Source: Bacillus sp. HNG
Lineage (GTDB): Bacteria; Bacillota; Bacilli; Bacillales; Bacillaceae_L
Assembly (NCBI RefSeq): GCF_003400205.1
Contig: NZ_QUQV01000013.1
Location: 1-64,000 of the forward strand
Direction of reading: 5' to 3'
DNA length: 64,000 nt
The notes beneath the pieces are model-generated. The model did no database searches, was not told the DNA's origin, and saw only the letters and a list, made by a program, of their open reading frames with translations. The translations under genes and the position numbers were made by a program. This document shows positions 24,907 to 34,395 of the stretch, one piece after another. Numbering within the stretch: the stretch's first letter is position 1; every line of letters begins with the position of its first letter.

Positions 24907-24984
24907 AGGAGGTGAATCAATAGAGAAATGTTAACAAAAACTAAATTAGCTACTCATACATTTTTACTACATTATTTCTTTTAA
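24907..24984 (+). other. orphan Shine-Dalgarno and short reading frame
   Basis: AAGGAGGTGAATC (24907-24919) is an excellent ribosome binding site with no proper gene after it; the nearest ATG (24928) opens only 18 codons. B. subtilis has scoA and scoB between the corresponding flanking genes, so this may be a scar of their loss. That is inference. Confidence 0.4.
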
Positions 24985-25013
24985 AAACTTTTATATATTT
25001 GGGGGAATTAAAA

Positions 25014-25775
25014 ATGACAACTCAAAAAGAACGTACAGTAATCGTAACAGGTGCAGCTCAAGGAATCGGCTATGCTATCGCAGAGGAATTTGTAAAAAAC
25101 GGTGACTTTGTTGCCATCTTTGATTTAAATGAAGAAGCAGCAAATGGTGCGGCTGAAAAATTAGGAAATGCAAAAGGATACAAAGCAAACGTAGCAAATC
25201 AAGAAAGTGTGAAAACTGCAGTTGAACAGGTTATTGCAGACCGTGGAACAGTAGATGTATTAGTAAACAACGCAGGCCTTCAGTTTATTTCACCTACTGA
25301 TGAATTCCCAGAAGAAAAATGGGATCTAGTGGTAGATGTTATTTTAAAAGGGACATTTTTAGCAACGAAACATGTACTTCCTGCAATGAAGAAGCAAAAA
25401 TATGGTCGTATCATTACAATTTCTTCAGGACACGGTAGAAGACCTGATAAATATAAATCTGCATATGTTGCAGCAAAATATGGACAAATTGGGTTTACAA
25501 ATGTAGTTGCAATGGAAAATGCTGAATACGGTATTACAGCTAATTCAATTTTACCTGGACCAACTCGTACAAACTTAATTGAAAAACAATTACCGGTACT
25601 TGCAGAAAAAGATGGAACTACAGTAGAAGAAGCATTGAAAACACATATTCTTGGTAGCCAATGGTTAGGACGTTTACTTGAACCTTCAGAAATTGCAGCT
25701 ACAGCTCTTTTCTTAGCTTCTGATGGTGCATCCGCGATTACTGGCGAAGCACTTGGTGTTACAGGCGGGGAATAA
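25014..25775 (+). CDS. yxjF: 3-hydroxybutyrate dehydrogenase (SDR family)
   Basis: About 253 residues, a classical short-chain dehydrogenase: TGAAQGIGYAIAEEF nucleotide-binding loop, NNAG, catalytic Ser in ISSGHGRR and YVAAK (Tyr-x-x-x-Lys). Most like 3-hydroxybutyrate dehydrogenases, which oxidise 3-hydroxybutyrate to acetoacetate with NAD+. The ATG at 25014 follows GGGGGAA; the upstream frame to 24999 is not needed. It follows the GntP permease and probably metabolises the imported substrate. The CoA-transferase genes (scoAB) usual in this setting are absent. Confidence 0.82.
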   Translation: MTTQKERTVIVTGAAQGIGYAIAEEFVKNGDFVAIFDLNEEAANGAAEKLGNAKGYKANVANQESVKTAVEQVIADRGTVDVLVNNAGLQFISPTDEFPEEKWDLVVDVILKGTFLATKHVLPAMKKQKYGRIITISSGHGRRPDKYKSAYVAAKYGQIGFTNVVAMENAEYGITANSILPGPTRTNLIEKQLPVLAEKDGTTVEEALKTHILGSQWLGRLLEPSEIAATALFLASDGASAITGEALGVTGGE

Positions 25776-25804
25776 TCGGATACGTATATAACGATATATA
25801 TATT

Positions 25805-25837
25805 AAAGGTCTGGTGAGATTTCATCAGACCTTTTTA
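25805..25837 (+). terminator. terminator after the 3-hydroxybutyrate dehydrogenase gene
   Basis: AAAGGTCTG (25805-25813) pairs with CAGACCTTT (25826-25834), followed by a T-run. Confidence 0.75.
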
Positions 25838-25900
25838 ATAACCCTGATATTATCTTGTGCTGTTTGGAGAATATTTAATTGTTTTGTCATTTAGAAAAAA

Positions 25901-25918
25901 TATCTTGAATTCGAGACA
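25901..25918. promoter_or_regulatory. MhqR-like operator upstream of the MarR gene
   Basis: TATCTTGAATTCGAGACA differs from the motif at 38641 by one base near its end. It lies upstream of a TTGAGT (25925) N17 TAAAGT (25948) promoter, so a second regulator may act on this cluster. Confidence 0.6.
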
Positions 25919-25933
25919 TTTTTATTGAGTTGT

Positions 25934-25957
25934 TATCAATTGAGTGGTAAAGTGATA
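25934..25957. promoter_or_regulatory. MarR operator, copy 1
   Basis: A 24-bp element beginning TATCAATTGAGTGG and ending TAAAGTGATA. It matches the element at 26439-26462 at 20 of 24 positions and has inverted ends (TATCA/TGATA). It lies in the spacer of the likely promoter of the MarR gene at 25984. Confidence 0.6.
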
Positions 25958-25983
25958 ATAACGAAAGGGAGTGACACAACGCT

Positions 25984-26427
25984 ATGCAAAAAAATACGCG
26001 TGGTTCACTAATCTGGTTGAGGCTGACTAGATTTACACACCAAAGTAATTTGTTATCAAATGATTTTTTAAAGAAGTTTGATTTAACGACTGCTCAATTT
26101 GATGTATTAATGCAAATTTCGACATACGAGCCATTAACTCAAAGTGAGCTGGCCGAGAAAGTTACGGTGACACAGGGCGGTATTTCGCGCATGCTGACTC
26201 GCCTTGAAAAAGAAGGGCTCATTGAACGAAAGCAAGATTGGAAGACGAAAACAATTTTGTTAACTAAAAAGGGCCGTGAAAAACTAGATCATGCGTTTGA
26301 AGCCCAGCTTGAATTTCAGTCCTCATTCTTTGATGAATGTTTATCTAAGGAAGAACAAAAAATTTTGTATACGCTCATGTCACGTGTACAAAAAAATAGC
26401 GAAAAAAAGAAAATGCAGACCAGATAA
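25984..26427 (+). CDS. MarR family transcriptional regulator
   Basis: A 147-residue winged-helix regulator: dimerisation helices, then [52 protein letters not shown], the MarR DNA-binding core. It heads a cluster of ring-cleaving dioxygenase, LLM oxidoreductase, FMN reductase and MhqN-like nitroreductase genes. A 24-bp element is shared between its own promoter and the region just before the dioxygenase gene, so it probably represses itself and that operon. It has no Cys residue except one near the C-terminus (DECLS), so effector binding rather than thiol oxidation is more likely. Confidence 0.83.
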   Translation: MQKNTRGSLIWLRLTRFTHQSNLLSNDFLKKFDLTTAQFDVLMQISTYEPLTQSELAEKVTVTQGGISRMLTRLEKEGLIERKQDWKTKTILLTKKGREKLDHAFEAQLEFQSSFFDECLSKEEQKILYTLMSRVQKNSEKKKMQTR

Positions 26428-26438
26428 TTTTTTTGCCA

Positions 26439-26462
26439 TATCACTTGACTAGTAAAATGATA
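26439..26462. promoter_or_regulatory. MarR operator, copy 2
   Basis: A 24-bp element beginning TATCACTTGACTAG and ending TAAAATGATA, 16 nt before the dioxygenase start codon and matching copy 1 at 25934. Confidence 0.6.
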
Positions 26463-26478
26463 AAAGGAGAGAGTACCT

Positions 26479-27423
26479 ATGTATACAATTCCAGGGCATC
26501 ATCATATTTCAATGATTACAAAGGATGCAAAACAAAATAACCATTTTTATCGTGAGGTTCTCGGACTACGACGTGTGAAAATGACAGTAAATCAGGATGA
26601 TCCATCGATGTATCACTTATTTTATGGAGATAAAACTGGAAGTCCTGGTACAGAGCTATCATTTTTTGAAATTCCTCCAGTGGGGAGGACGCATCGAGGC
26701 ACAAATGCCATCACTCGAATTGGTTTGCTTGTGCCAACCCAAAGTAGCTTAACCTTTTGGAAAAAGCGTTTTGAAGAATATGGTGTACAACACAGTGAAA
26801 TCACAACATATGCAAACAAGGCAGCCTTGCATTTTGAAGATGAAGAAGGTTTGCGTATGGTGTTACTAGTATCAAACGGTGAAAAAGTTGAACACTGGGA
26901 TACATGGGAAAAGTCAAATGTGCCAGAAGAACACCAAATTCAGGGAATGGGTTCAGTGGAGATGACTGTTCGCAGACTTGATAAATTAGCAAGAACCCTT
27001 ACAGAGATGTTTGGTTATGTAAAAATTTCACGAACAGAAGATGAAGCCATTTTCCAATCCATCCAAGGCGAAGTTTTTGGAGAAATCGTTGTGAAATTTT
27101 TAGATGGACCTACTGAACGACCTGGACGCGGAAGTATTCATCATTTAGCAATTCGTGTTAAAGATGAAACGGAGCTTGCCTACTGGGATGAACAGGTTCG
27201 AGCACGTGGCTTCCATACATCTGGCATTGTGGATCGCTTCTACTTTAAGAGCTTATATTTCCGCGAATCCAATGGTATCTTATTTGAAATTGCTACAGAC
27301 GGACCAGGTTTCACAATTGATGGTGATATTGAAACGCTAGGTGAAACATTAGATCTTCCACCATTTTTAGAAAATCGACGTGTTGAAATCGAAGAAAATT
27401 TAAAACCAATTGAGGAGGATTAA
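26479..27423 (+). CDS. ring-cleaving dioxygenase, VOC family (MhqO/MhqA-like)
   Basis: A 314-residue protein with two vicinal-oxygen-chelate domains: GHHHISMITKD...YREVLGLRRVKMTVN in the first half, GSIHHLAIRVKD and [19 protein letters not shown] in the second, giving the His, His and Glu metal ligands. It resembles the hydroquinone-type dioxygenases of the B. subtilis MhqR regulon, which open quinol rings during quinone detoxification. AAAGGAGAG precedes the ATG. It is the first gene of a four-gene operon. Confidence 0.82.
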   Translation: MYTIPGHHHISMITKDAKQNNHFYREVLGLRRVKMTVNQDDPSMYHLFYGDKTGSPGTELSFFEIPPVGRTHRGTNAITRIGLLVPTQSSLTFWKKRFEEYGVQHSEITTYANKAALHFEDEEGLRMVLLVSNGEKVEHWDTWEKSNVPEEHQIQGMGSVEMTVRRLDKLARTLTEMFGYVKISRTEDEAIFQSIQGEVFGEIVVKFLDGPTERPGRGSIHHLAIRVKDETELAYWDEQVRARGFHTSGIVDRFYFKSLYFRESNGILFEIATDGPGFTIDGDIETLGETLDLPPFLENRRVEIEENLKPIEED

Positions 27424-27425
27424 CT

Positions 27426-28481
27426 ATGGAAAAATACCGCATCGATCCAACAAAAGGCATTGAATTTGGACTATATTCTTTGGGGGATCACATACCTAAC
27501 CCCCTAACAGGTGAGCGAATTTCTGCACAACAACGAATCAATGAACTTATAGAGGCAAGTAAATTAGCAGAACAAGCAGGTATTGACGTATTTGGCGTTG
27601 GCGAAAGTCACCAAACGTATTTCACCACACAAGCGCATACCGTTGTTTTAGGTGCCATTGCCCAAGCGACAAAAAAGATAAAAATTGCAAGCTCAGCAAC
27701 TGTACTAAGTGTTTCTGACCCTGTGCGTGTGTACGAGGATTTCGCCACAATTGATTTAATTTCAGATGGTCGTGCAGAAATCGTTGCTGGTCGCGGGTCT
27801 CGTGTAGGTGCCTATCACCTGCTTGGCGTTGATTTACAGGATTATGAGGAAATCTTTGAAGAGAAATTAGAACTGCTGAAAAAAATTAATGAAGATCAGC
27901 GAATTAATTGGCAAGGTGAATACCGTCCACCACTACAAAATGCAGAAATTCTGCCGCAACCAAAAAATGGCTCGCTTCCAATTTGGCGTGCTGTAGGTGG
28001 TCCACCTGCAAGTGCCATTAAAGCAGGTTACATGGGTATCCCGATGATGCTGACGACATTAGGTGGCCCAGCTATCAACTTTAAGCCTTCTGTTGATGCA
28101 TATCGTGAAGCAGCTGAACGCAGTGGCTATGATCCAAAGACTTTACCTATTGCAACAACAAGCTTATTTTATGTAGCAGATACAACACAAGAAGCGTTAC
28201 AAGGAATGTACCCACATATTAATGGGGGATTCCAAGCGATTCGTGGTAGTGGCTATCCAAAGCAACAATTTGCTCAAGCACCAGATACTCGTGATGCATT
28301 AATGGTTGGTAGTACACAGCAGATTATCGAAAAAATGCTTTACCAATATGAGCTTTACGGTATGCAACGTTTTATGGCGCAAATTGACTTTGGTGGGGTA
28401 CCTTACGAAAACATCATGAAAAATATTGAAATCATTGGGAACGACATCATTCCTACGATCAAAAAATATACAGCAAAATAA
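27426..28481 (+). CDS. LLM class flavin-dependent oxidoreductase
   Basis: A 351-residue bacterial-luciferase-like (LLM) oxidoreductase with FGVGESHQTYF, ATKKIKIASSATVLSVSDPVRVYEDFATIDLISDGRAEIVAGRGSR and PIWRAVGGPPASA. It uses reduced flavin to oxidise a small organic substrate. It starts 2 nt after the dioxygenase stop, with its GAGGAGG inside the end of that gene, so translation is coupled. The next gene is an NADPH-dependent FMN reductase that could supply FMNH2. Confidence 0.82.
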   Translation: MEKYRIDPTKGIEFGLYSLGDHIPNPLTGERISAQQRINELIEASKLAEQAGIDVFGVGESHQTYFTTQAHTVVLGAIAQATKKIKIASSATVLSVSDPVRVYEDFATIDLISDGRAEIVAGRGSRVGAYHLLGVDLQDYEEIFEEKLELLKKINEDQRINWQGEYRPPLQNAEILPQPKNGSLPIWRAVGGPPASAIKAGYMGIPMMLTTLGGPAINFKPSVDAYREAAERSGYDPKTLPIATTSLFYVADTTQEALQGMYPHINGGFQAIRGSGYPKQQFAQAPDTRDALMVGSTQQIIEKMLYQYELYGMQRFMAQIDFGGVPYENIMKNIEIIGNDIIPTIKKYTAK

Positions 28482-28498
28482 AAAGGAGAGAGCAACCT

Positions 28499-29065
28499 AT
28501 GAAAATCGTAGCACTAGCAGGCTCAATTGTTGGCTCGAAAACAAAAACTGCAATGCTTAAAACTGTGGAAATACTTGAGCAAAAATTCCCGGAACATGAA
28601 GTCAAACTTCTTGATTTAGCCGATAATAAATTGGAATTTAGTGATGGCCGTAATTACTTCGAATATGAAGGAGATACAAAATATGTAACAGAGACGGTTA
28701 TGTCAGCAGATGCCATTATTATTGGGACACCAACCTTCCAAGCCTCCATTCCAGCAACGTTAAAAAACATCTTCGACCTACTGCCCGTTAATGCTTTTCG
28801 CGATAAGGTCGTAAGTGTTGTCGTCACAGCTGGTACAGCGAAGCATTATTTAATGGTCGAGCAACAATTAAAGCCAATTTTGGTGTATATGAAAGCTCAA
28901 ATCGTTCCAACATATGTATTTATCGAAGAAAAAGACTTCTTACGCAAAGAAATCATTAACGATGATATACTTTTCCGCTTAGATCGGTTAGTGGATGACA
29001 CAGTCCAGACATATCATGCAGTGGATTTGATAAGAAAGGCTAAAGAGGAAGAATACGGTTTTTAA
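28499..29065 (+). CDS. NADPH-dependent FMN reductase
   Basis: A 188-residue flavodoxin-like reductase with the phosphate-binding start ALAGSIVGSKT and IIGTPTFQASIPATLKNIFDLLP. It likely provides reduced FMN to the LLM oxidoreductase encoded just upstream or reduces quinones directly. AAAGGAGAG lies before the ATG. It is the third gene of the MarR-controlled operon. Confidence 0.8.
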   Translation: MKIVALAGSIVGSKTKTAMLKTVEILEQKFPEHEVKLLDLADNKLEFSDGRNYFEYEGDTKYVTETVMSADAIIIGTPTFQASIPATLKNIFDLLPVNAFRDKVVSVVVTAGTAKHYLMVEQQLKPILVYMKAQIVPTYVFIEEKDFLRKEIINDDILFRLDRLVDDTVQTYHAVDLIRKAKEEEYGF

Positions 29066-29089
29066 CTTTATCAATTTGAGGTGAAACGA

Positions 29090-29713
29090 GTGGCTGAATT
29101 TAGTAGTTTAGTAAAAGCAAGACGATCAGCAAGTAATTTCTTGCCTGATCATCCAATAACAAAAGAAGAGTTAGACGAAATTTTTGGATTAGTAAAGTTT
29201 GCTCCAACAGCTTTCAATCTACAACATGCTCACTATGTTGTTATTACAAACCCAGAGGTTAAAGAGAAGATAAGAACGGCGGCATATGGTCAATATAAAG
29301 TACATTCATCTTCTGCAGTCATTATTGTAACAGGGGATACTAATGCCTATCGAGACGCTTCAAAAATAAACGAGGGACTCCTGATGTTAGGAATCCTCAA
29401 CAAACAGGAATATGATCACGAGATTGAAGATATTACTTCATTATATACAAGTAGAGGTGAAGTGTTTCAAAAAGATGAAGCCATTCGGAATGCTTCGCTT
29501 TCTGCGATGATGTTTATGCTCGCAGCTAAAGATAAAGGCTGGGATACTTGTCCGATGATTGGGTTTGATCAACAGGCCGTAAAGGAAATATTAAATATTA
29601 GTCCTGAACAAGAAGTGGTTATGATGATAACGATTGGAAAAGAAAAGGTGTCTAGCCGAAGACCAAGGGGATATCGTAAACCAGTTGCGGAGCTTGTTAG
29701 CTACATTGAATAG
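29090..29713 (+). CDS. mhqN: MhqN-like nitroreductase
   Basis: About 207 residues, nitroreductase family (FMN-dependent, cytosolic). The start (MAEFSSLVKARRSASNFLPDHPIT) and the DEAIRNASLSAMMFMLAAKDKGWDTCPMIGFD and RRPRGYRKPV stretches closely follow B. subtilis MhqN from the MhqR quinone regulon. GTG 29090 is chosen because GAGGTG is 6 nt upstream and the N-terminus then matches MhqN; GTG 29081 is part of that ribosome binding site. It probably reduces nitro or quinone compounds. A terminator follows. Confidence 0.83.
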   Translation: MAEFSSLVKARRSASNFLPDHPITKEELDEIFGLVKFAPTAFNLQHAHYVVITNPEVKEKIRTAAYGQYKVHSSSAVIIVTGDTNAYRDASKINEGLLMLGILNKQEYDHEIEDITSLYTSRGEVFQKDEAIRNASLSAMMFMLAAKDKGWDTCPMIGFDQQAVKEILNISPEQEVVMMITIGKEKVSSRRPRGYRKPVAELVSYIE

Positions 29714-29731
29714 GGACTTCAAGGAATTGGG

Positions 29732-29766
29732 AAAACTCTCACTGTTTAAACGGTGAGAGTTTTTTT
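29732..29766 (+). terminator. terminator after mhqN
   Basis: AAAACTCTCAC (29732-29742) pairs with GTGAGAGTTTT (29753-29763), followed by Ts. Confidence 0.8.
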
Positions 29767-29770
29767 AAAA

Positions 29771-29798
29771 AATAATATCTTGAATTCAAGATATTATT
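29771..29798. promoter_or_regulatory. perfect 28-bp palindrome, MhqR-like operator of the pentose-phosphate operon
   Basis: Each arm reads AATAATATCTTGAA followed by its exact complement. The core ATCTTGAATTCAAGAT matches the MhqR-like motif found at five other places here. It ends 1 bp before the -35 box of the pentose-phosphate operon promoter. Confidence 0.7.
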
Positions 29799-29799
29799 C

Positions 29800-29828
29800 T
29801 TGACTATAAATAATATGAGAGTTATTAT
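29800..29828 (+). promoter_or_regulatory. promoter of the pentose-phosphate operon
   Basis: TTGACT (29800-29805), 17-bp spacer, TATTAT (29823-29828). The 28-bp palindrome lies directly upstream, and the HxlR-type palindrome directly downstream. Confidence 0.65.
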
Positions 29829-29830
29829 TG

Positions 29831-29845
29831 GTTACATAAAGTAAC
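29831..29845. promoter_or_regulatory. HxlR-type operator at the pentose-phosphate promoter
   Basis: GTTAC-ATAAA-GTAAC, a perfect palindrome over the expected transcription start, followed by another GTTAC at 29850. The same palindrome lies at 38056-38074, near the HxlR gene, in the same position relative to a -10 box. Confidence 0.7.
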
Positions 29846-29916
29846 TTAGGTTACTAATAGTGACTTGTTATAAAAAGATATACAAAGTAAATATTTTTCA
29901 GATAGGAGTGAATCAT

Positions 29917-30051
29917 ATGGTTGAGGTAACCTTGAACCTTGAATATAAAGGCAAAAAATATCTAACCAACGTCATTGTTAAGAAAGGCACACCTCAAAGT
30001 CAAATATTCCGTATCGCGGAAGAGCAAATTAAGAAACAATGGCAAAATTAA
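29917..30051 (+). CDS. small stress-response-type protein
   Basis: A 44-residue protein (beta-rich, VTLNLEYKGKKYLTNVIVKKGT, then an amphipathic helix ending KKQW) that resembles the short BA3454-type stress-response family of Bacillus, as I recall it. ATAGGAGTG lies just upstream of ATG 29917; a longer frame from 29860 overlaps the leader and is rejected. It is the first gene after the doubly regulated promoter, so it should be induced with the pentose-phosphate genes. Its biochemical role is unknown. Confidence 0.6.
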   Translation: MVEVTLNLEYKGKKYLTNVIVKKGTPQSQIFRIAEEQIKKQWQN

Positions 30052-30093
30052 AATAAAAGTGGAATCTCCAGATAGGAAAGGAGTAAGTATCCT

Positions 30094-30777
30094 TTGAATG
30101 AGAAAAAAGAAGTTGGAGAAAAAGCTTTAGATTATATAAAAGATGGAATGGTAGTTGGTCTAGGGACTGGAACGACTGTGTTCTATACCCTTACTAAACT
30201 TGGAGAACTCGTTCGAAATGGACTTTCGATTAGAGGAATTCCTACATCAAAACAAACTGAAAAACTAGCTAAGGAATTCGGAATCCCACTTATTTCATTT
30301 AGTGAGGTTAAACAAATTGATGTTGCTATTGATGGCGCTGATGAGGTAGATCCTGAATTAAATCTCATCAAAGGGGGCGGTGGTGCCCTGTTACGGGAAA
30401 AAATCATCGCACATGCAGCTAAGAAGTTTATTGTAGTTGCTGACCCGGATAAAAATGTTGCTAAATTAGGTTCTTTCCCATTACCAGTTGAAGTCTTACC
30501 TTTTGGTCTTGAACTGACAAAGAAAAAGATACAAGAACTTGGGCTTATCCCCGATTTAAGACAAGTTCAGGGAGATCCATTTAGAACGGATAATGGTAAC
30601 TATATTTTTGACTGTCGTTTACCGGATAAGACGGATCTTAAAGAATTGGAAAGAGAGCTTAACCTAATACCTGGCGTTATTGAGAATGGGTTATTTCTCG
30701 GAAAGACTGATATCTACATTACTTTAGATCGTGATAAGAATAACTCTATTGTAGTCAGACATAGAAACAATGAGTAA
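30094..30777 (+). CDS. rpiA: ribose-5-phosphate isomerase A
   Basis: A 227-residue enzyme interconverting ribose 5-phosphate and ribulose 5-phosphate. It has GLGTGTT (phosphate loop), the catalytic AIDGADEVDPELNLIKGGGGALLREKI and a terminal ferredoxin-like fold. The start is TTG 30094 with AGGAAAGGAG upstream. RpiA is less usual in Bacillus, where RpiB is common; here it serves as first enzyme gene of a dedicated pentose-phosphate operon. Confidence 0.9.
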   Translation: MNEKKEVGEKALDYIKDGMVVGLGTGTTVFYTLTKLGELVRNGLSIRGIPTSKQTEKLAKEFGIPLISFSEVKQIDVAIDGADEVDPELNLIKGGGGALLREKIIAHAAKKFIVVADPDKNVAKLGSFPLPVEVLPFGLELTKKKIQELGLIPDLRQVQGDPFRTDNGNYIFDCRLPDKTDLKELERELNLIPGVIENGLFLGKTDIYITLDRDKNNSIVVRHRNNE

Positions 30778-30838
30778 ATGATTTACAACAATAGAATGAA
30801 TCTTACTACCTGATTTACATGTACTAGGAGGACTTAAA

Positions 30839-32353
30839 TTGGAATCGATGACTTTTGTATTATTTGGCTCAACAGGTGATTTAGCAAAAAGAAAGATTTT
30901 TCCTGCTCTGTACAACCTGTTTATTGATAATAAATTACCACAACCTATATCAATAATTGGTCTTGGACGAGCTGAACTTTCTCAAAGAGACTTTCAAGAC
31001 AAAGTGAAAGAATCCATCTTTTCTTTCTCGCGTCGTCTTGAACATGATCCTGATGATCTAGAGGGATTTCTGGATTCATTTCGATATCTGGCACTCGATG
31101 TTACCAATAAACAAGGGTATAAACCATTACTCGATCTGGTTAAGCAACGAGAAGCAGAACTGAAAATAAAGGAAAACCGAGTATTTTATCTTTCAGTAGC
31201 TCCAGAATTTTTCGACGTTATTGCTTTAAACATCAAAGAGAGCGGGCTTGGTAATACAACTGGCTGGAAACGATTGATGATCGAAAAACCATTCGGGCAT
31301 GATCTCGGGTCAGCTCGTGAATTAAATGAAAAACTAAGCGGTGCATTTGAGGAAGAAGAAATCTATCGGATTGACCATTACTTAGGAAAATCAATGGTTC
31401 AGAACCTTGAAGCTCTTGAATTTGCAAATCCAATCCTACAATCCATTTGGAACAAGGATCACATTGCGAATGTTCAAATCACAGCGAGTGAAACAGTCGG
31501 TGTTGAGACAAGAGCAGGCTATTACGATCAAGCTGGAGCAATTCGTGATATGGTTCAAAATCATATGCTACAAATGTTAATGATGACAGCCATGTCCTTA
31601 CCTAAAAAGATGAATGCATTGGAAATTCGAAATGAAAAACGTAAGGTAATGGAAGCGATTCGTCCATTGAATAAAGAAGATGTTCACCTGAATATCATTC
31701 GCGGGCAATATGGGCTAGGGGAGAGTAATGGTAACCAGGTTCTAGGGTATAGAGACGAACCGGGAGTAAATCTTTCTTCCAAAACAGATACATTTATCGC
31801 AGCACGTATCTTGATCGATAATCCATTCTGGAAAGGTGTACCTTTTTATATCCGAACTGGGAAAAGAATGAAGGAAAAATCAACTCGTATCGTCATTGAA
31901 TTTAAAAACACATTGAATTCACATTATGAAAATACGAATCAAGAAATTGGGCCAAATTTATTAATAGTTGAAATCAGTCCCAATGAAAATATCTCTCTTC
32001 AGTTAAATAGTAAAAACCCGACTAATAATGGGAATATCGAGCCTGTCCGAATTGAATTTTCAAGTGAAGCTACAGGAAGTGAAATACCGGAAGCATATGA
32101 AAGAATCATTCATGATGCTTTCATTGGAGATTCAACATTCTTTGCGCATTGGAAGGAAGTTGAGTTGTCTTGGGAGTGGGTTCAACCAATCCTTGATGCA
32201 TTTGAAGAAGACCTTGTTCCACTACATGAATACCAGTCAGGTTCAAATGGTCCAATGGCATCCGATTTATTGTTAGAAGAGCATGGATTTAAATGGTGGT
32301 TAGATGAAAGAATTGAAAAGCAAGAAGCCAAAGAATTAGTAGAAATGAAATAA
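30839..32353 (+). CDS. zwf: glucose-6-phosphate dehydrogenase
   Basis: A 504-residue enzyme for the NADP-dependent first step of the oxidative pentose-phosphate pathway. Visible motifs are the N-terminal dinucleotide loop [11 protein letters not shown], the substrate-binding and catalytic RIDHYLGK, and [13 protein letters not shown]. The TTG start at 30839 follows AGGAGG. Placement in the stress-controlled operon suggests it supplies NADPH for the neighbouring reductases. Confidence 0.92.
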   Translation: MESMTFVLFGSTGDLAKRKIFPALYNLFIDNKLPQPISIIGLGRAELSQRDFQDKVKESIFSFSRRLEHDPDDLEGFLDSFRYLALDVTNKQGYKPLLDLVKQREAELKIKENRVFYLSVAPEFFDVIALNIKESGLGNTTGWKRLMIEKPFGHDLGSARELNEKLSGAFEEEEIYRIDHYLGKSMVQNLEALEFANPILQSIWNKDHIANVQITASETVGVETRAGYYDQAGAIRDMVQNHMLQMLMMTAMSLPKKMNALEIRNEKRKVMEAIRPLNKEDVHLNIIRGQYGLGESNGNQVLGYRDEPGVNLSSKTDTFIAARILIDNPFWKGVPFYIRTGKRMKEKSTRIVIEFKNTLNSHYENTNQEIGPNLLIVEISPNENISLQLNSKNPTNNGNIEPVRIEFSSEATGSEIPEAYERIIHDAFIGDSTFFAHWKEVELSWEWVQPILDAFEEDLVPLHEYQSGSNGPMASDLLLEEHGFKWWLDERIEKQEAKELVEMK

Positions 32354-32372
32354 AGAAATTCAGGGGGAAACC

Positions 32373-34367
32373 ATGACACAAAATATTGAGAACTTAGCCG
32401 TTACAACAATACGAACTTTATCTATTGATGCTATCAATTCAGCAAACTCCGGTCACCCAGGATTGCCAATGGGCGCAGCACCAATGGCCTATGCATTATG
32501 GTCAAAACATATGAACCATAATCCTGAAAATCCAAAATGGTTTAACCGTGATCGATTTGTTTTATCAGCCGGACACGGATCTAGCTTATTATACAGTTTA
32601 CTTCATTTAGCAGGGTTTAACGTCACTATTGATGACTTAAAGAACTTCAGAAAATTAAACAGTAAAACGCCGGGACATCCTGAATTTGGCCATACTTCTG
32701 GTGTAGAAGCGACAACAGGACCATTAGGACAAGGGATTGCTAATGCTGTTGGAATGGCGATGGCAGAGGCACATCTTGCAGCGAAATTTAATAAAAAGAA
32801 TTACCCTGTCATTGATCATTATACATATGCTTTAGTAGGTGACGGAGACCTCATGGAGGGGATATCCTATGAGGCTATGTCAATGGCTGGACATATGAAA
32901 CTAGGTAAATTAATCGTCCTATATGATTCAAATGATATTTCCCTTGATGGTGATTTGAACGTTTCTTTTTCTGAAGATATTGAGAAAAGAGCAGAATCTG
33001 CTAAATGGCACTATATAAGAGTGGAAGATGGAAATGATCTAGAAGCAATCTCAAACGCAATCAACCTAGCAAAAGAAAATCCCCATCAACCAAGCATTAT
33101 TGAGGTCAGAACGATTATTGGGTATGGAAGTCCGAAAGTAGCGGGTAGCAATAAAGCACATGGCGCACCGCTAGGGCTTGAGGAAGCAAAGGCAACGAAG
33201 CAAGCTTATGGATGGGAATATGAAGAGGACTTCTTTGTTCCAGAAAACGTGAAAGCTCACTTTGAGGATTTAAAGAATAAGGGAATAGATGTTGAGGAAA
33301 AATGGAATGATTTATTCCGTTCGTATCAACAAGAATACCCAGAATTAGCTGTCCAACTAACGGATGCGATACAAGGAAAAGTTCTAATTGATGCAAACGA
33401 CATTTTAACCTTTGAAACAGGTAAAGGTGTTTCCACCCGTGTCGCTAGTGGAGAAGCGATTAACCATTACGTAAAATCAGTTCCTGCCATTTTTGGAGGA
33501 AGCGCAGACCTGTCTGGATCTACTATGACAGACATTAAGGGAGAACAAATTTTTGCGGTAGAATCCTATGGTGCTCGAAATGTGTACTTTGGTGTAAGGG
33601 AGCACGCAATGGGTGCAGCTGCAAACGGTATGGCCTATCATGGTGGGGTGAAGCCTTTCGTAAGTACATTCTTTGTATTTAATGATTATCTTCGTCCGTC
33701 TATCCGTCTGGCAGCACTTTCGAAACTTCCAGTCACATATGTATTTACACATGACTCAATTGCTGTAGGTGAGGATGGTCCTACACATGAGCCAGTTGAA
33801 CATTTAGCAGCGCTTCGTTCAATTCCTGGGCTTACAGTGATAAGACCAACTGATGCTAACGAAACAGCAAGTGCTTGGGCATATGCTCTTCAACAGACGG
33901 AAGGCCCAGTTGCGTTGATTTTAAGTCGTCAAAACCTACCGGTATATAACGAAACAAGAGCAAATCTAGAAAATGTTTCAAAAGGGGCTTATATTCTAAC
34001 TGAAACAAATTCAGCTCCAGAGGTTATTCTAATTGCGACAGGCTCTGAAGTGTCATTAGCCGTAAGTACAAAAGAAGAGCTTGAAAAAGAAAACAGATCT
34101 GTTCGAGTAGTAGCAATGCCAAGCTGGGAATTATTTGATAAACAACCATCTGATTATAAAGAAGCCATACTTCCATCATCCATTTCAAAACGAATTGCAA
34201 TCGAATCTGGGATCTCAATGGGATGGGAACGATTTGTTGGTACGGAAGGAAAAATCGTATCAATTGAATCATTTGGTGCTTCGGGAGCAGGATCTGAAGT
34301 TATGGAACAGTTTGGTTTTACTACTGAAAACGTAATTCAAATAACAAAAAATCTATTACACTCTTAA
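32373..34367 (+). CDS. tkt: transketolase
   Basis: A 664-residue thiamine-diphosphate enzyme of the non-oxidative pentose-phosphate branch. It shows [17 protein letters not shown] near the start, the ThDP motif [13 protein letters not shown] with a downstream SND, and the transketolase signature around [28 protein letters not shown] precedes the ATG and the gene starts 19 nt after zwf, so both are in one operon. Confidence 0.93.
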   Translation: MTQNIENLAVTTIRTLSIDAINSANSGHPGLPMGAAPMAYALWSKHMNHNPENPKWFNRDRFVLSAGHGSSLLYSLLHLAGFNVTIDDLKNFRKLNSKTPGHPEFGHTSGVEATTGPLGQGIANAVGMAMAEAHLAAKFNKKNYPVIDHYTYALVGDGDLMEGISYEAMSMAGHMKLGKLIVLYDSNDISLDGDLNVSFSEDIEKRAESAKWHYIRVEDGNDLEAISNAINLAKENPHQPSIIEVRTIIGYGSPKVAGSNKAHGAPLGLEEAKATKQAYGWEYEEDFFVPENVKAHFEDLKNKGIDVEEKWNDLFRSYQQEYPELAVQLTDAIQGKVLIDANDILTFETGKGVSTRVASGEAINHYVKSVPAIFGGSADLSGSTMTDIKGEQIFAVESYGARNVYFGVREHAMGAAANGMAYHGGVKPFVSTFFVFNDYLRPSIRLAALSKLPVTYVFTHDSIAVGEDGPTHEPVEHLAALRSIPGLTVIRPTDANETASAWAYALQQTEGPVALILSRQNLPVYNETRANLENVSKGAYILTETNSAPEVILIATGSEVSLAVSTKEELEKENRSVRVVAMPSWELFDKQPSDYKEAILPSSISKRIAIESGISMGWERFVGTEGKIVSIESFGASGAGSEVMEQFGFTTENVIQITKNLLHS

Positions 34368-34395
34368 AAATACAACATTATTGGAGGAATACAGC

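Noticed and set aside
29831-29845. RuMP formaldehyde pathway operon, suggested by HxlR plus pentose-phosphate genes
   Set aside because: No hexulose-6-phosphate synthase or phosphohexuloisomerase genes (hxlA, hxlB) are present in the window.
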